The translations under genes were made by a program, and so were the position numbers. The notes below the pieces were generated by a model, which ran no database searches, was not told the DNA's origin, and worked only from the letters and a program-made list of their open reading frames with translations. Below are positions 37,065 through 48,181 of a DNA stretch of 64,000 nucleotides, piece after piece. Where the stretch lies: positions 1,037,544 to 1,101,543 of the forward strand of contig SCFE01000013.1 of NCBI GenBank assembly GCA_004352715.1. Direction: 5' to 3'. This DNA is from Hofstenia miamia. Taxonomy: Eukaryota > Xenacoelomorpha > Acoela. Within the stretch, counting starts at the first letter, position 1, and the number at the start of each line of letters is the position of its first letter.

Positions 37065-39384
37065 ACTTATAAGTCTAAATTTTTAATGCAGAAATTTTCT
37101 TAGTTAGCAGTCACTGGAAAATTGCATTATGCAATTTCACAGTCAATATAAATATATAGCATGAGCACGTAAATACAATTAATTGTAAATAATATAATTT
37201 ATACGATATTCAGATATTAATCCTTATTTTTGCCGTGAAATTGTGTTATTATCATGATTAATAACAAGAAAAGCACATAGCAATGATATCACTGAGTTTG
37301 CATGCTATAATAATGAGAAGTTGTAACAAAAAATTGCTTCGTTTGCGCGCAAATGATTTTCATAATTTGTTTACTTTTCTATCTACTTGAGAAATCGCGG
37401 CTTTAAAAGTTGTATCGTTTTTTGAAATAAAAAATTACTTCTATAACCCAAATGAGCAAGTCGGTTTAAATTTAGGAAGACGGGTCGATTCGGGTCTACA
37501 CATCATTCGGACGAGATCGCGTCGGGTCCAAAACGCTTGATTTGTTTCTAGACCTGACTGTCACGTGTACCATCAAGCAACATGCTTCCACCTGTTTACG
37601 ACGTACGTTAAGCAAAATTAGCAATACCGTCACAAAAACAGCGTACGAGGAGAACAAATGCCTAATTCAAGGCCAAATTGGCATTGTCAAAATACATCCG
37701 CTCAAATCCATAAATTTGAAAATGTCTTCGTAAAGGGATGCGGTTTACGATTAGTCAAAATTTTGAAACAGAAATTGTTCTATTTGAAAATGACTATTAG
37801 TTTTTTGCCTAACCGTGCGGGTAAAGAGCTGTTTCAAATGCTAGTTGATTGAGTAGCTATTTAGAATTTTCTATAAAAATTGCAAAGTGCTAATTGGGTT
37901 AAAATGTTTATATGATTCGCTACATAGGCGCTTGTTTATGAATGATCAATTAACTATTCAGTACGTGTTCTTGCGAGCTATTTAATATATCATCAAAATC
38001 TTTTCCTACCTTTGAAATATTATTATAAGGACTCCACTTAATACAATTTTCGCAGAAATCAGTTGACTATTAGTCAAAATATTTGACTAATAGACAAAAG
38101 AATGCAAAACAACAATTTTGACTATAGTCAAAAGACTAACCGTGTGGCACCATAATGTCTGACATTCCAAAGGCCAGCATTGTTTATTTCGTACTCCACG
38201 TGGCAGACTCAAAATACACAGTAAATAAGTGTTACCAAAGTAAACACATTTTAATAATATTTGCGCGCAAGTGCAGAAATTTCAACAGTACATCTACGTA
38301 CATAGTTACATCATTGCTATTTATAGAAAACAAGAACTGTGCGGGCACTAAAATTAATTAACCAAAGATTTTCAGTTATGCATTTCATTGTTGTAATATA
38401 ATGCCAATCTAACCTTATGGGCCTGATTGAATTGCATGTTGCGAAATGTTGCGCGTTCAATTTCCTTATGATCGTCACATCGTTAATTATCTCGGCTGGT
38501 TATACGTGCAACAATTCTTTCAAATGTGACAGATCACTTTTTAACCACTCACTAGTCTAACTGTGGAATAGGCCACGGCTAAACTATATGATTGGTTACG
38601 CGTGATCTGTCACATTTTGGTAAAATCGCACGTCTAACCACCAAGATAATTAGCGATGTGACGTGATTTTGTAACTTTTCTTTTTACCAATCACGTAATC
38701 TAACCGTGGCCTAAGTGTCCAGATGCGAATCAACAACTGTCGTCAACTTCATGTAGTTGCAAAACTACTTATCCATAGTGTGCAAATGATTTAACTTCGT
38801 GATTATTACAAAATTCAATTACTTTAGAGAACATGCATATAGCATGAGACATGTGACAAAGGTTCATGACTTCATGAATAGGCCTAGTCCACATTTGGAA
38901 TACGCTTCATTTAAGTCGTGGCCTCGGCAGGTAGTACAAAGTTTAATATATTTATATCTCGAAAACTGTCTCAATACCAGTCAACTGGTTGATCGAATAT
39001 CATACCAGGTACATGGAATGTGTAATTCACTCGGCATTGACAATAATCTAGATGTAAATAAAAGATTATATGCTATACTAAACGTCGATGGGGGCTAATA
39101 ACTCCGAGCGGGAAAATACACAAATTTAAGATACAACACCAAAGAATGTAAGATAGATTTTCACTTACAAATCCAAAACCTTTTGATTTTCCTGTTTCTT
39201 TATCAAAGATTACAGCAGCTTCTTCGATGTCGCCAAACACTTCAAAGTGCTTCTTGAGAGTGTCTGTTGTCGTTGTCCATGGTAAACCACCAACAAATAA
39301 CTTTCTGAATTTAACATCTTCATCGGGCGAGCACATGGCGTTTGTGTAATGTAGATATTGTGGAAGGGAAGCTAACGAAACCAT
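22012..39384 (-). CDS. RBM24/RBM38-like: RRM RNA-binding protein, RBM24/RBM38/SUP-12 type (4 coding exons)
   Basis: Exons on the - strand: 39384-39169, 30383-30254, 28455-28362, 22336-22012. All introns are GT-AG with matching phases, giving 254 residues (vertebrate relatives have about 236-239). The start is the first ATG in the frame. One RRM spans about residues 25-105, with RNP2 [11 protein letters not shown]1 KGFGFVTM and the family signature [19 protein letters not shown]. Exon 1 ends inside RNP1 (GF), and exon 2 resumes with VTM. The C-terminal half is low complexity, rich in Ala, Gln and Thr, with QQQ runs (exon 4). Known relatives bind GU-rich RNA and control muscle-specific splicing, mRNA stability and translation (SUP-12 in C. 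elegans, RBM24 and RBM38 in vertebrates). Intron 1 (8.8 kb) is full of transposons. An alternative 3' end exists at exon 3. RBM24 and RBM38 cannot be told apart here, and one pre-duplication gene is likely. Confidence 0.9.
26880..27150 (+). pseudogene. Tc1-like transposase fragment
   Basis: The frame near 26990-27060 reads [19 protein letters not shown]. This corresponds to the DD34E block around the catalytic Glu (consensus SPDLNPIEHLWDEL). Upstream, VMQQDKQPQ recalls the QQDNAPxH block with the second catalytic Asp. Intervening stops and shifts show decay. No terminal inverted repeats were found. Confidence 0.6.
28343..28361 (-). other. Alternative exon-3 extension with stop codon
   Basis: If the exon-3 donor (GGGTATGG at 28361) is not used, translation continues through GYGYVY and stops at TAA (28345-28343). 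This isoform would be about 152 residues and lack the Gln/Ala-rich tail of exon 4. The sequence allows both readings. No strong poly(A) signal follows closely, which favours the spliced form as the major one. Confidence 0.45.
28456..30253 (-). other. RBM gene intron 2 (1.8 kb)
   Basis: Bounded by a GTAAGT donor and a TTTTAG acceptor. It contains a short (TA)n run at about 29404-29423 and nothing else I can support. Confidence 0.6.
32255..33221. repeat. Assembly duplicate: 32255-32616 repeated at 32860-33221
   Basis: The 362-bp segment beginning ATAATAGCCTTTCTACAC appears twice with no difference noticed by eye. It is separated by single N characters (32617, 32859) and two other small copied pieces. 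Between them, 32618-32727 repeats 31267-31376, and 32749-32858 repeats 35041-35150 with one base change. Single-N joins of near-identical sequence point to misplaced haplotype or overlap contigs, not to biology. Confidence 0.85.
33581..34082. repeat. Assembly duplicates flanking single N at 33711 and 33952
   Basis: 33581-33710 recurs at 33953-34082, and 33712-33951 recurs at 34592-34831, inside the hAT element. Both copies are joined by one N. A small contig carrying part of the hAT interior was probably scaffolded in the wrong place. Confidence 0.85.
34430..35852 (+). mobile_element. hAT-type element inside the Tc1 transposase gene
   Basis: Flanked by 8-bp target duplications TCCATAAC (34422-34429) and TCCAGAAC (35853-35860), which differ at one base. 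The left end AAGGCCAGCACT and the inverted right end CAGGGCTGCACTG are similar but imperfect. Both are followed by GGGGGGACGC-type subterminal motifs (several on the left). At 1.4 kb the element is internally deleted and keeps only the 3' part of a transposase gene. The 8-bp duplication, end structure and hATC domain agree on the superfamily. Confidence 0.8.
35218..35571 (+). pseudogene. hAT transposase C-terminal dimerisation domain
   Basis: An open frame of about 117 codons starts at [15 protein letters not shown]. It contains [38 protein letters not shown] and W.A.KAVSNWL, the hATC region as found in KIAA1586/ZNF862-type hAT proteins. The DDE core and BED finger are missing, so it is a partial gene left in a deleted element. 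It ends with a normal stop codon. Confidence 0.75.
36771..37019. other. Assembly gap (249 N)
   Basis: A run of N inside the 3' end of the Tc1-like element. Confidence 0.99.
37033..38446 (-). other. RBM intron 1, middle part
   Basis: It starts with the (TA)n run at about 37031-37061. The rest shows no gene or transposon end. TTGACTA-type words are clustered near 38060-38140. Confidence 0.5.
38447..38711. mobile_element. Two adjacent foldback MITE copies
   Basis: A 141-bp hairpin-forming copy lies at 38571-38711. It starts GGCCACGGCTAAACTA, ends with the inverted TAACCGTGGCC, and is followed by TAA. Directly to its left, 38447-38566 is a half copy that runs from the central loop (GCGCGTTCAATTTCC) to the right end (TAGTCTAACTGTGG). 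Both belong to the family of the full-length copy at 41454-41675. Other shared words are GTGATCTGTCACA, GATAATTAGCGATGTGAC and ACGTGCAA. Confidence 0.8.
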
Positions 39385-41258
39385 TTTCAAATAACTAAAG
39401 TAAATTGTGAAATCATTTTGCTCAAAATATTCTTAATTATGTTTTTGTACCATGTGAAGAAAAAACTGAGTCTTTATTTGGAAAGGTAGAATTTGCAGTA
39501 ACCTATACGTACTTTCCAGCATTAATGACTTTATATGTGCACCTAGGTTCTAGGCTTAATTTGTAAAATTTTAAGAATTTTTTAAAAATCGGTTGTTTAG
39601 AGCTAAGCATTCATGTTTTGATAGTTTTATGAGATTTTACAGCTTTTCTTCGTTTTTATCCCCAATTACTCATTTGATTGGTAGAAATCAGGACGATTTA
39701 TGAAGTCTTAGGTATTTTTTAACTATATTTTTGGTGTAAATATCAATGTTTCTCTATTGCAATTATTTTGATACAAACGATTTGTTACAATTACGAAATT
39801 TCAATTTAGTGCTAGTTTTACAAAAATTAAGTTCCGGCCATATCGTAACGTAACTGAAACAAGTAAAAGTGCTCTCATATATTTGCTACAATTTAAACGC
39901 ATTGATAAAAAGACTACATTATGGTCTAAAAACATGTAAACACTGGTTTAAAATAGTTAAATTATTTAATATGCATTTAATGACTTCCAATCAAACGTTA
40001 CACATGTCAACAACTTAGATACAAAACTTACAAAAACCTGATTTTCGAATTTTTTATCCTTAAAAAAAGTGTACTTTGAAAAGTAAAGCAACACCGTTGC
40101 AGAATATTTTGATTTTGCGCAGTTGTCCCCAGTGTTAATTAAATAGCCTTTTTTGGTTTTGGATTAATTATAAGTGGTGCTGGTGGTACACTGAAAAAAC
40201 CGAATTTTCGGTTTTCAGGAGAAACAACTATGATATTACCAAGATACGATACATTCTATTTGGAGCAAACACCAAAATGCTTGTCAATTAGAAGCCTAAT
40301 TTTGTTTAACGTTTTACTAACAAGTTAATTTAATGTTATGAAAGTACAACCTAAGAGGATATTTTTTGTTGAATACGTTTTACCAATATTAATAGTAGCT
40401 AGCCAAAAACTCATTTTTTAGAAACCATTAAACTTAAATGAAATGACCAATGAGCTTGAGCTCAGATACAATGTGATTACAATTCACCATCCTTACATGT
40501 CTGTGCAAATATATTAATCAATAAATTTCTGGTATTCAAAAAATTCAAGTGCCACTTCACAAAAGTATTACACAAAACCGGACTTGACGTCGAAAAATTA
40601 AAAAGAATACATTGTATAGTGATAGAAAAGGCACTACCGTTCGAAACGACATATCACTATTGCATTTTGAAATTGTTGAAAAGCTCGAAATTTATCAGAT
40701 ATTGTGGGTTATGTTTATTATTAATATATTACAACTATTCTAATTAATTGTAAACTTGATACTTGCATGGCAGCGTAACTTAAATATTTATAACATGGAT
40801 ACGTGTGGTAAGTCAGAGACAACATGGTTCATATTAACTAGGTATTATAAATAAACATGCATTCATGCAAACACAGTCAACTTCAAATATTAGAAACATT
40901 TTTTATCTATGAACTCTACCAATGAAAGTACAAAGGAACGTGTATTGCGGCCTTACTTCATAACGCTGTTGCAAACATAATATATACGAATATTTTAGTT
41001 CTTCACGTTTACATTTAATTTTTCCAGACTAAAATTAAAATAATTGTGCACAAAGCAATTTTCGAATTAGCACTCAGCAGATGGAAAATCGTACAACTTT
41101 AAATGTCCTAAGACTACAAAAGAGTTGCAATCGACCGCTAGCACTGCTGTCGAAATGAAAATTTAATTTCCTTGGTGTGCACCATGAAAATATTTGTAGT
41201 ATTGACATGAGATTTCTTGAATCTTATAAAAATTCTATTTGAAAATGCGTTATTTTAC
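39385..41258. other. Upstream of the RBM gene, no gene seen
   Basis: This region would hold the promoter and 5' UTR of the RBM gene on the - strand. No credible ORF or core promoter motif was recognised. Confidence 0.5.
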
Positions 41259-41453
41259 TCTAGGGGACCCAGTTCAAGTGACATCATAAAATGGGTATTA
41301 AACTAACCTTAACCCTAACCCTACACCCCAACCATTGCAAATTTATTGCATTTTATCATGATAATTTTTGCAAAATATTTAGGATTTGAGCGGAGCGATT
41401 GGGGTTAGAGATTAATTATTATTTTATGACGTCATTGCAACTGCATCCCCTAA
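41259..41453. mobile_element. MITE with CTAGGGGA...CAGTT inverted ends
   Basis: The left end (CTAGGGGACCCAGTTCAAG, then TGACATCATAAAAT) and the reverse complement of the right end (TTAGGGGATGCAGTTGCAA, then TGACGTCATAAAAT) match over about 60 bp with scattered changes. The interior includes AACCCTAACCCTA. It is about 195 bp long and abuts the next MITE. Confidence 0.7.
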
Positions 41454-41675
41454 GGCCACGGTTAGACTATTAATTGGTTCAAAAGTGATCTGTCACATTT
41501 TATTGAATCGCACGTCTAACCACCCGAGATAATTAGAGATGTGACGATCACAAAGAAATCAAGCGCGTTCGATTTCCTTGTGATCGTCACAGCCAATTAT
41601 CTCGGGTGGTTACACGTGCAATGCTTTCAAAAGTGATAGATCACGTTAAACAAATCACCTAGTCTAACCGCGGCC
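41454..41675. mobile_element. Foldback MITE with TAA target duplication
   Basis: A 222-bp element that is almost one long hairpin. The left end is GGCCACGGTTAGACTA and the inverted right end GGCCGCGGTTAGACTA, with TAA on both sides (41451-41453 and 41676-41678). The centre is AATCAAGCGCGTTCGATT. The 3-bp TWA duplication and G-rich ends fit a Harbinger-type non-autonomous element. Confidence 0.85.
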
Positions 41676-41815
41676 TAACGTAAAATAACGCCATTATATT
41701 ACGTGTAATTACATCCAAATGTTTGCCCCTACTGAGCCCAAACTCTGTTACATGTATTAAAATGAGTAATTATTCAGACATCATTTTAGAGCTATTCTCC
41801 TTTGAGATTTCCTTT

Positions 41816-42822
41816 AAAGGATCAATTCCAGTTTAGTTAACTAAAAATTATTTTTAGAAAAATAATGTTTTCTGGGGTATTTTTTAGTGAGGAATTCATT
41901 GACATCGCCAAAACTTTAAAAATGTTATCCAAAAAACGTCATAAGTTGTTCATTAACATTAAAAAATAGTAAAACATTGACAAAATTAAGCAGCATTCTG
42001 GAACGAGGTACATTGAATTCTTTTCCAAACAAATTTTTTAGAATTGCTATTATACTTAGCATGAGAGGTTCCCTTCATTTTCTTGGATAATTTCATAAGG
42101 TTCCAAGTGCCTTCTATACAGTTGGTATGAACATTTGGATTATCTACGAAATTTGCAGCATCAGTATATTCATAATTGAGGTGACGGCACCAAAATCATC
42201 ATGTATGATGTGGCTCTCAACTGCAATTTTGCTTCAAAATTATTGCAAGTAGTGTGGCGCGGGTTCTCTGTTGAAAATTATATATTATAATACATTTTAA
42301 ATTTATATAGAAATGCGCTATTCATGTAATCTACTGAACATATTATAATGTTATAACGAACAGCCCACATTGTTTTTTAGAGGCAGTTTTTTAAAAGTTT
42401 AGGGACGTCAATGAATTCCTCTGCAAAAACCACCTCAGAAAACATTTTTGGCGTTATTGCAGATCAACGGACTCTGATTTTTAAAAGTTGAAGGGACGTC
42501 ACATAAATTGCTAAGAGTTTACGTCATCAAATGTTAAAAATTCATTGTTTAGGGTTTAGGTCTATAAAATATTGAACAATTTAGGTTTAGGTTATAGGGT
42601 TTAGGTTTAAGAAATGTCAAGTTGTGAATTGAGTTAGGGTTTAGGTCTAAAAAATATTGTAAAATTTAGAATTTAAGTTTACGTCATATACAGTGTTGCG
42701 TAGAAACAATGTTTATATATCAGAGTCCACTAATATGCAATAAAGCCACATTTTTAAAAAAAAGCCACTTTCTAAAAATATAATTGTCAAAAAAGTTAAC
42801 TAAACTGGAATTGATCCCCTTT
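41816..42822. repeat. Inverted-repeat element of about 1 kb with nested arms
   Basis: Outer arms: AAAGG then ATCAATTCCAGTTTAGTTAAC (41816-41841), and the same on the other strand ending at 42822. Inner arms: GGAATTCATTGACATCGCC with its flanks (about 41865-41945) is inverted at about 42391-42455 (GACGTCAATGAATTCC). The interior has repeated TTTAGG/GGGTTTAGG words (42545-42665). No transposase was found. It is probably a non-autonomous DNA transposon with a rearranged right half. Confidence 0.6.
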
Positions 42823-44199
42823 AAGTTGACTGAAACTAGTGTAAAACCTGAAGTGATGCCCACGTTAAAGAATTAACATGAAAATATCTCCTTAAACGAC
42901 TTCGATTGGTGTCTGATAATTCGTTTGTGTATGATCAATAACTGCAAAAGTAAAAATAATTACCCCTTTTTATATTCTATATTTAATTGATTTTTGTAAA
43001 GCATTTACTTCTTCAAAACTATTTTATAAATATTTCTGTAAACAACGAAAAACTATAATAGCATATTTTTAAAAACATACCTGATTTTAAATGTCCGCAA
43101 GAGACAACTACCAGAAATCTATTTGGGTTAAAAGCAAATTGCAACAGGTAACGTAGGAAACAACTCACAACAATCGTAAACAGCTCTAAGGTGTTTATTT
43201 CGCCTTGATTAAAGCAACATGGGAAGAGTTGCATTGGCCAGCAATCATCCAATCACATCCCAGCTGACGGAATTAGACCTGACAATTGCAGAAGTATCAC
43301 TGCATCAATCATTTATGCTGGGAGACGATTAATCACGAACAAATGGCTTTATCATTAAAATGTAGTTATTTTATTTTCAAACAAAATTTTTAATGTAATC
43401 TACCTCTTTCAATACAGCAAAATTATAAGCATTAATATTCGGAACTAACTGCGCAGGGTTGGAATTGATATTTGAAAGAAATCAGAATTTATTGTTCATG
43501 TTGATCATCATGACTATCATCTCGTGACAAAACATATTTATACTCGCAAGTTCAGAAACGAATGGTTTAACAACGGTTTGAGAAATTTTTGATAGTACAG
43601 AGCTATTATTTCCTTAAAAGTTTTAAAAGATTTCAACGAACATAATTTGCTCTCAACATCTTATTGCTGTATTCTAGGTAAATACCGTTTGGATATTTTT
43701 AGTACCCAGAGTTGCACACTGAACCTGTTCGATTCCGTCCTGCATTTAAAAAAATCCCAGTTTTCTACCGAAACAAACCAAAATGTTTCAATAAACATAA
43801 TAATTTTAACACTTCTTTATATGAAAAGTTACGGCATTTCAAATAACATGCCATAAATGCTATACAGTCTAGTTCTAAACAGTTAGTGAACGAGATTTCA
43901 GTGGTACTGCTTTTACAGTTGTTGCAAGATGCAGTGAAATGTTGGTATCTGTAGTTTCTACAGTTGGAAATTTTAACAAGTTGTTACAAGAATGGTCCAA
44001 AACCGTTCTAAAATTTATAATGTGTCATTGTTTAATAAAGTTTTAATTAGTAACAAATTGCTAAAAAGCTACAATTTTAAAGCTACAAACTAAATATGTA
44101 TGCAAAATATATAATGATGGTAAATGTCTGTGAGCTGACTGTAAGAAATCGGTAAAAGTGTCTAGCAAGCTAGTGTCTCCCATTCTGTTTTGTTGATGT
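42823..44199. other. No supported gene
   Basis: AT-rich sequence with short ORFs on both strands (for example 43252-43019 on the -, 43647-43856 on the +) that match nothing I know. Confidence 0.5.
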
Positions 44200-44940
44200 A
44201 AAATTTCAATTTTTATTTTTTTAAAAATGTCTTGTATTTTTTTCTACTCTCTAATCTCATTGTCTAAATTGTTCCAAATCTTAGAGGCTGCTCGATAAAA
44301 ATAGGGATATGAAATACTGCTTCAAATAAATTCATGTGTCTTGGATATACTTTCAAATAATTAGCAAGAAAAAAATTGATTCTCGGCCATATTTATATTT
44401 AAATATAATTGCCGGTGCATGAAATTGTATTGGATATAGCGGTGACAATATATTATACATTCGTTCTTGTTCAGCAACATGATCATGCTTACGTGTAAAA
44501 TTCAATTTTTTAATGATCAATTAAAAGTTTATTATATAAATAGCGGCTTTTTGTATTAAAATTAATAAACAAAAATGAACAACAATGTAATTGCGATAAA
44601 CAAAATGCATGCAATAGTTGAATGTGATAATCGGGTCCGAAATATCTGAGGTGGTATAAGTATCTAACGCCAGAAGCTCTTTTTTGTATCATTTTTAGGA
44701 AAAAAATTATCAAATTTTATATCTTTGTCTTTAAGAACACATAAAGGTGTAACCTAATCACTTTGTTTTACCTGAACACTGTTAACAGATAATTAGATCG
44801 TTTATTTCTTTTACAGAATTGGGAGAAAATATAATGAATGCGATTTTTCAATATTGATTTTTAATCGATTGGATGTGAAATAGCTTTGTAAAGTTTTCGT
44901 GGTCCTAAGTTCATCATTATTAGTATTTATGAGACAAATT
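44200..44940 (-). pseudogene. CR1/L2-type LINE, 3' part of reverse transcriptase ORF
   Basis: On the - strand, frames broken by stops read TLQSYFTSNRLKINIEKSHS (the conserved block after the FADD motif) at about 44925-44830. They continue with KMIQKRASGVRYLYHLRYF (the usual QKRAxR block) near 44690-44630, and SKIWNNLDNEIRE near 44260 (the C-terminal 'LWNxLPxxI' block). This is the continuation of the LINE at 48182-50668. The R4 element sits between the two parts. Confidence 0.7.
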
Positions 44941-45063
44941 GATATATTTCAGTATGATTTACATGTTAAATAATAATAATAATAAAAATAATAACTTCAA
45001 TAGCTTGTATTTCAGTTCATCTCTTTTTGCATATTTTCTTCATGCACTTACAAATCTGCCAAG

Positions 45064-45069
<6 letters not shown>

Positions 45070-45142
<73 letters not shown>
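45070..45142. repeat. (AAT)n microsatellite at the 5' junction of R4 copy 1
   Basis: About 24 perfect AAT units, followed directly by the first G of the R4-like element. A shorter AAT-rich tract precedes it at 44970-44995. Confidence 0.97.
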
Positions 45143-45143
<1 letters not shown>

Positions 45144-45215
45144 GGCCCTAGTGGCCAAGGGGTAAAAGGCTAGACTGGGACCGCGAGGACCCGGGTTCGA
45201 GCCCGCCCCCCCGAC
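45143..45215 (+). promoter_or_regulatory. tRNA-like segment with pol III A and B boxes
   Basis: GGTTCGAGCC (45194-45203) is a perfect B box, and TGGCCAAGGGG (45152-45162) with GGTAAAAGGC resembles an A box. The spacing (about 40 bp) is tRNA-like. A GGGTTCGAGCCC T-arm is visible. The anticodon arm does not fold well, so this is a tRNA-derived promoter or SINE head rather than a functional tRNA gene. Confidence 0.65.
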
Positions 45216-46962
45216 CCTACATTCAATGAGAGTGAAACCAAAAGAAAAGGCCCTCAGTCCCCGGCAGGCCTTAAATGGTCAGAGGGTGCGAAGAATCTCC
45301 GGTCAGGTGGACTCCACAATCGGGAGTGTGGACTCGAGAAGTGGCAGTATAGGATCCACACAGACCAATGGACAACGGCACAAATGGACAGATGAGCAGA
45401 ACAGGATAGCATTGGAGTGTTACAGAAGAAGCAGGCCAGATGAGAGGTGTTACAGGAAGAGAATGTTGGAGGAAGGGAGGAAGAACAGGATTAGAAGTTA
45501 CAGAGCAGAGCAGAGGCTTGCAGGACAAGTGCGAAAGTTGCAGTTGGATGAGAGTAAAGGGAAAAAGAGAGTTGGACGTTGTGAAAGAAGTGGCGGAAGC
45601 AGCAGAACCAGTGGACGCAAAAACTTAAGCAGCAATCAAGGAAAAGATGAAGGAAGAAATAGGTGAGAGAACTAGGTTGCCAGTTCCAAGAGGAGTTAAG
45701 AAAAGCAAGCTAGCAGTAGAGACAGCAAAGGTCAATAAAGTGTTGGAGAGGATAGATGCTAGGAGTGTCACAGAAGTAAATAGCTTAGTGTATGCAGGCG
45801 CATGGGAATTGTTGAAGATAAGGGCAGCAAATAGGGAAGATCAGGACAATAGATTAGTTGCTGAGAAACTAAGAAAATATTGGCCAAGAGACAACATGAA
45901 GTTTGAGGCCCAAGAAGGACGATTCTACAAAGAATTAGAAGCAGGAGAAAAGGCTACAGCTATAGCTAGAGCAGGCGAAGATGCAGTAAGGTTCTGGGAG
46001 AATACATGGGGAAGTGAGGCACCAGAGATAGAGAGTGAGTAGATGCAGAAGGAGTTCAGACAAGAAGAAGTAGTAATCACAACTGTAAAGCTGAAGGCGC
46101 CAGGCATGGATATTTGCTGAAGAAGTTCACAAGTGTTTATGAGAGACTAGCAGAAGCATTGGAGGGGTGCGTGGTGAGTGAGTGTCCAGAGTGGATGGTA
46201 GTAGGAAGGACATTTCTGATACAGAAGGACCCAAAGAAAGGTAGTGAGGCAAGCAACTTCAGGCCAATAACATGTCTGCCAACAACGTGGAAATTGCTAA
46301 CTTCAGTGATTTCAAGTAGGCTGGCATGTTACTTAGAACAGAATAGGTTGATACCAGAGGAGCAGAAGGGATGTAGGACAAAGACGAGAGGATGCAAAGA
46401 TCAGTTGTTGATAGACCAGGCAGTGGTGGAGAATTGTAGAAGAAGGAAGACAAACTTGGCAATGGCATGGATAGACTACAGGAAGGCATATGACAGCATA
46501 TCACATAAGTGGGTATTGAAGACGTTAGAGGCTAATGGAGTTTCGCAGAAATGGGTTGAGTTTCTAGAGAGAGAGAGATGGGAAAGTGGCAGACTGAGAT
46601 AGATGGGCATAGGTTGAGGTTTAGACGGGGTATATTCCAGGGAGACAGCTTAGCGCCACTACTGTAAATATTAAGCTTAATACCTATCGCAGAAAAGCAG
46701 TGGAGAAAGGTAGAGCAGTAAGTCACCTGTGGTACATGGACGACCTGAAGATGTACTACGCTAGTTTGGGGAAGATGTTGCAGAAGCAAGTGGAGACACT
46801 GGAGAAGGCAAGCAGAGATTCAGGGTTGGAGTTTGGATTAGGAAAGTGTGCAGCAGTGACAATTACTAGAGGCAAGGGTGTGGATGGGGATGGATTGAGG
46901 GAAAGCAGTGGGGATAAGATTGAGGAAGTCCCAGAGGGGTACAAGTACTTAGGTGTAATAGG

Positions 46963-47962
46963 NNNNNNNNNNNNNNNNNNNNNNNNNNNNNNNNNNNNNN
47001 NNNNNNNNNNNNNNNNNNNNNNNNNNNNNNNNNNNNNNNNNNNNNNNNNNNNNNNNNNNNNNNNNNNNNNNNNNNNNNNNNNNNNNNNNNNNNNNNNNNN
47101 NNNNNNNNNNNNNNNNNNNNNNNNNNNNNNNNNNNNNNNNNNNNNNNNNNNNNNNNNNNNNNNNNNNNNNNNNNNNNNNNNNNNNNNNNNNNNNNNNNNN
47201 NNNNNNNNNNNNNNNNNNNNNNNNNNNNNNNNNNNNNNNNNNNNNNNNNNNNNNNNNNNNNNNNNNNNNNNNNNNNNNNNNNNNNNNNNNNNNNNNNNNN
47301 NNNNNNNNNNNNNNNNNNNNNNNNNNNNNNNNNNNNNNNNNNNNNNNNNNNNNNNNNNNNNNNNNNNNNNNNNNNNNNNNNNNNNNNNNNNNNNNNNNNN
47401 NNNNNNNNNNNNNNNNNNNNNNNNNNNNNNNNNNNNNNNNNNNNNNNNNNNNNNNNNNNNNNNNNNNNNNNNNNNNNNNNNNNNNNNNNNNNNNNNNNNN
47501 NNNNNNNNNNNNNNNNNNNNNNNNNNNNNNNNNNNNNNNNNNNNNNNNNNNNNNNNNNNNNNNNNNNNNNNNNNNNNNNNNNNNNNNNNNNNNNNNNNNN
47601 NNNNNNNNNNNNNNNNNNNNNNNNNNNNNNNNNNNNNNNNNNNNNNNNNNNNNNNNNNNNNNNNNNNNNNNNNNNNNNNNNNNNNNNNNNNNNNNNNNNN
47701 NNNNNNNNNNNNNNNNNNNNNNNNNNNNNNNNNNNNNNNNNNNNNNNNNNNNNNNNNNNNNNNNNNNNNNNNNNNNNNNNNNNNNNNNNNNNNNNNNNNN
47801 NNNNNNNNNNNNNNNNNNNNNNNNNNNNNNNNNNNNNNNNNNNNNNNNNNNNNNNNNNNNNNNNNNNNNNNNNNNNNNNNNNNNNNNNNNNNNNNNNNNN
47901 NNNNNNNNNNNNNNNNNNNNNNNNNNNNNNNNNNNNNNNNNNNNNNNNNNNNNNNNNNNNNN
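46963..47962. other. Assembly gap (1000 N)
   Basis: A standard-size gap inside R4 copy 1. In copy 2 the corresponding stretch is about 840 bp (62543-63385). Confidence 0.99.
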
Positions 47963-48181
47963 CATAGAAAATGAGAAGGTTAAGATACTGTGGGACTTCA
48001 ACATACAGACCAGAAAAGTGATAGAAGCACGGAGGCCAGACATAGTAGTAGTGGACAAAGGGAAAAGATTGGGAACAGTGATAGACATAGCAGTACCAAA
48101 GGACAGAAATGTAGAAAGCAAGGAGAAAGAGAAGATAGACAAGTATAGAGAGTTGGCAGAGGAAATAGAAAGGCTGTGGAT

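Larger units (their letters stand above)
45143..48180 (+). mobile_element. R4/Dong-type non-LTR retrotransposon, copy 1
   Basis: The element begins with a tRNA-like segment (45143-45215), followed by coding sequence in several frames. The N-terminal domain has HKWTDEQNRIALECYRRSRP (Myb-like). A linker follows with RAEQRLAGQVRKLQ and KYWPRDNMKFEAQEGRFYKE. The reverse transcriptase has NFRPITCLPTTWKLLTSVIS, CKDQLLIDQAV, AMAWIDYRKAYDSISHKW and the catalytic YMDDLK (near 46735). These are hallmarks of the R4 clade. After the N gap (46963-47962), the endonuclease motif ARRPDIVVV...VIDIAVPKD appears. The copy ends abruptly at 48180, about 185 bp before the end of the coding region seen in copy 2, where LINE sequence resumes. 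Frameshifts and stops make it inactive. Confidence 0.85.

Noticed and set aside
36758-37103. Long ORFs across runs of N (also 46700-47974 and 48142-46949).
   Set aside because: They are artefacts of translating assembly gaps.
45271-45528. Antisense ORFs over the R4 elements (also 61291-61581, 63239-63979 and similar).
   Set aside because: They are shadow frames of the R4 coding sequence on the opposite strand.
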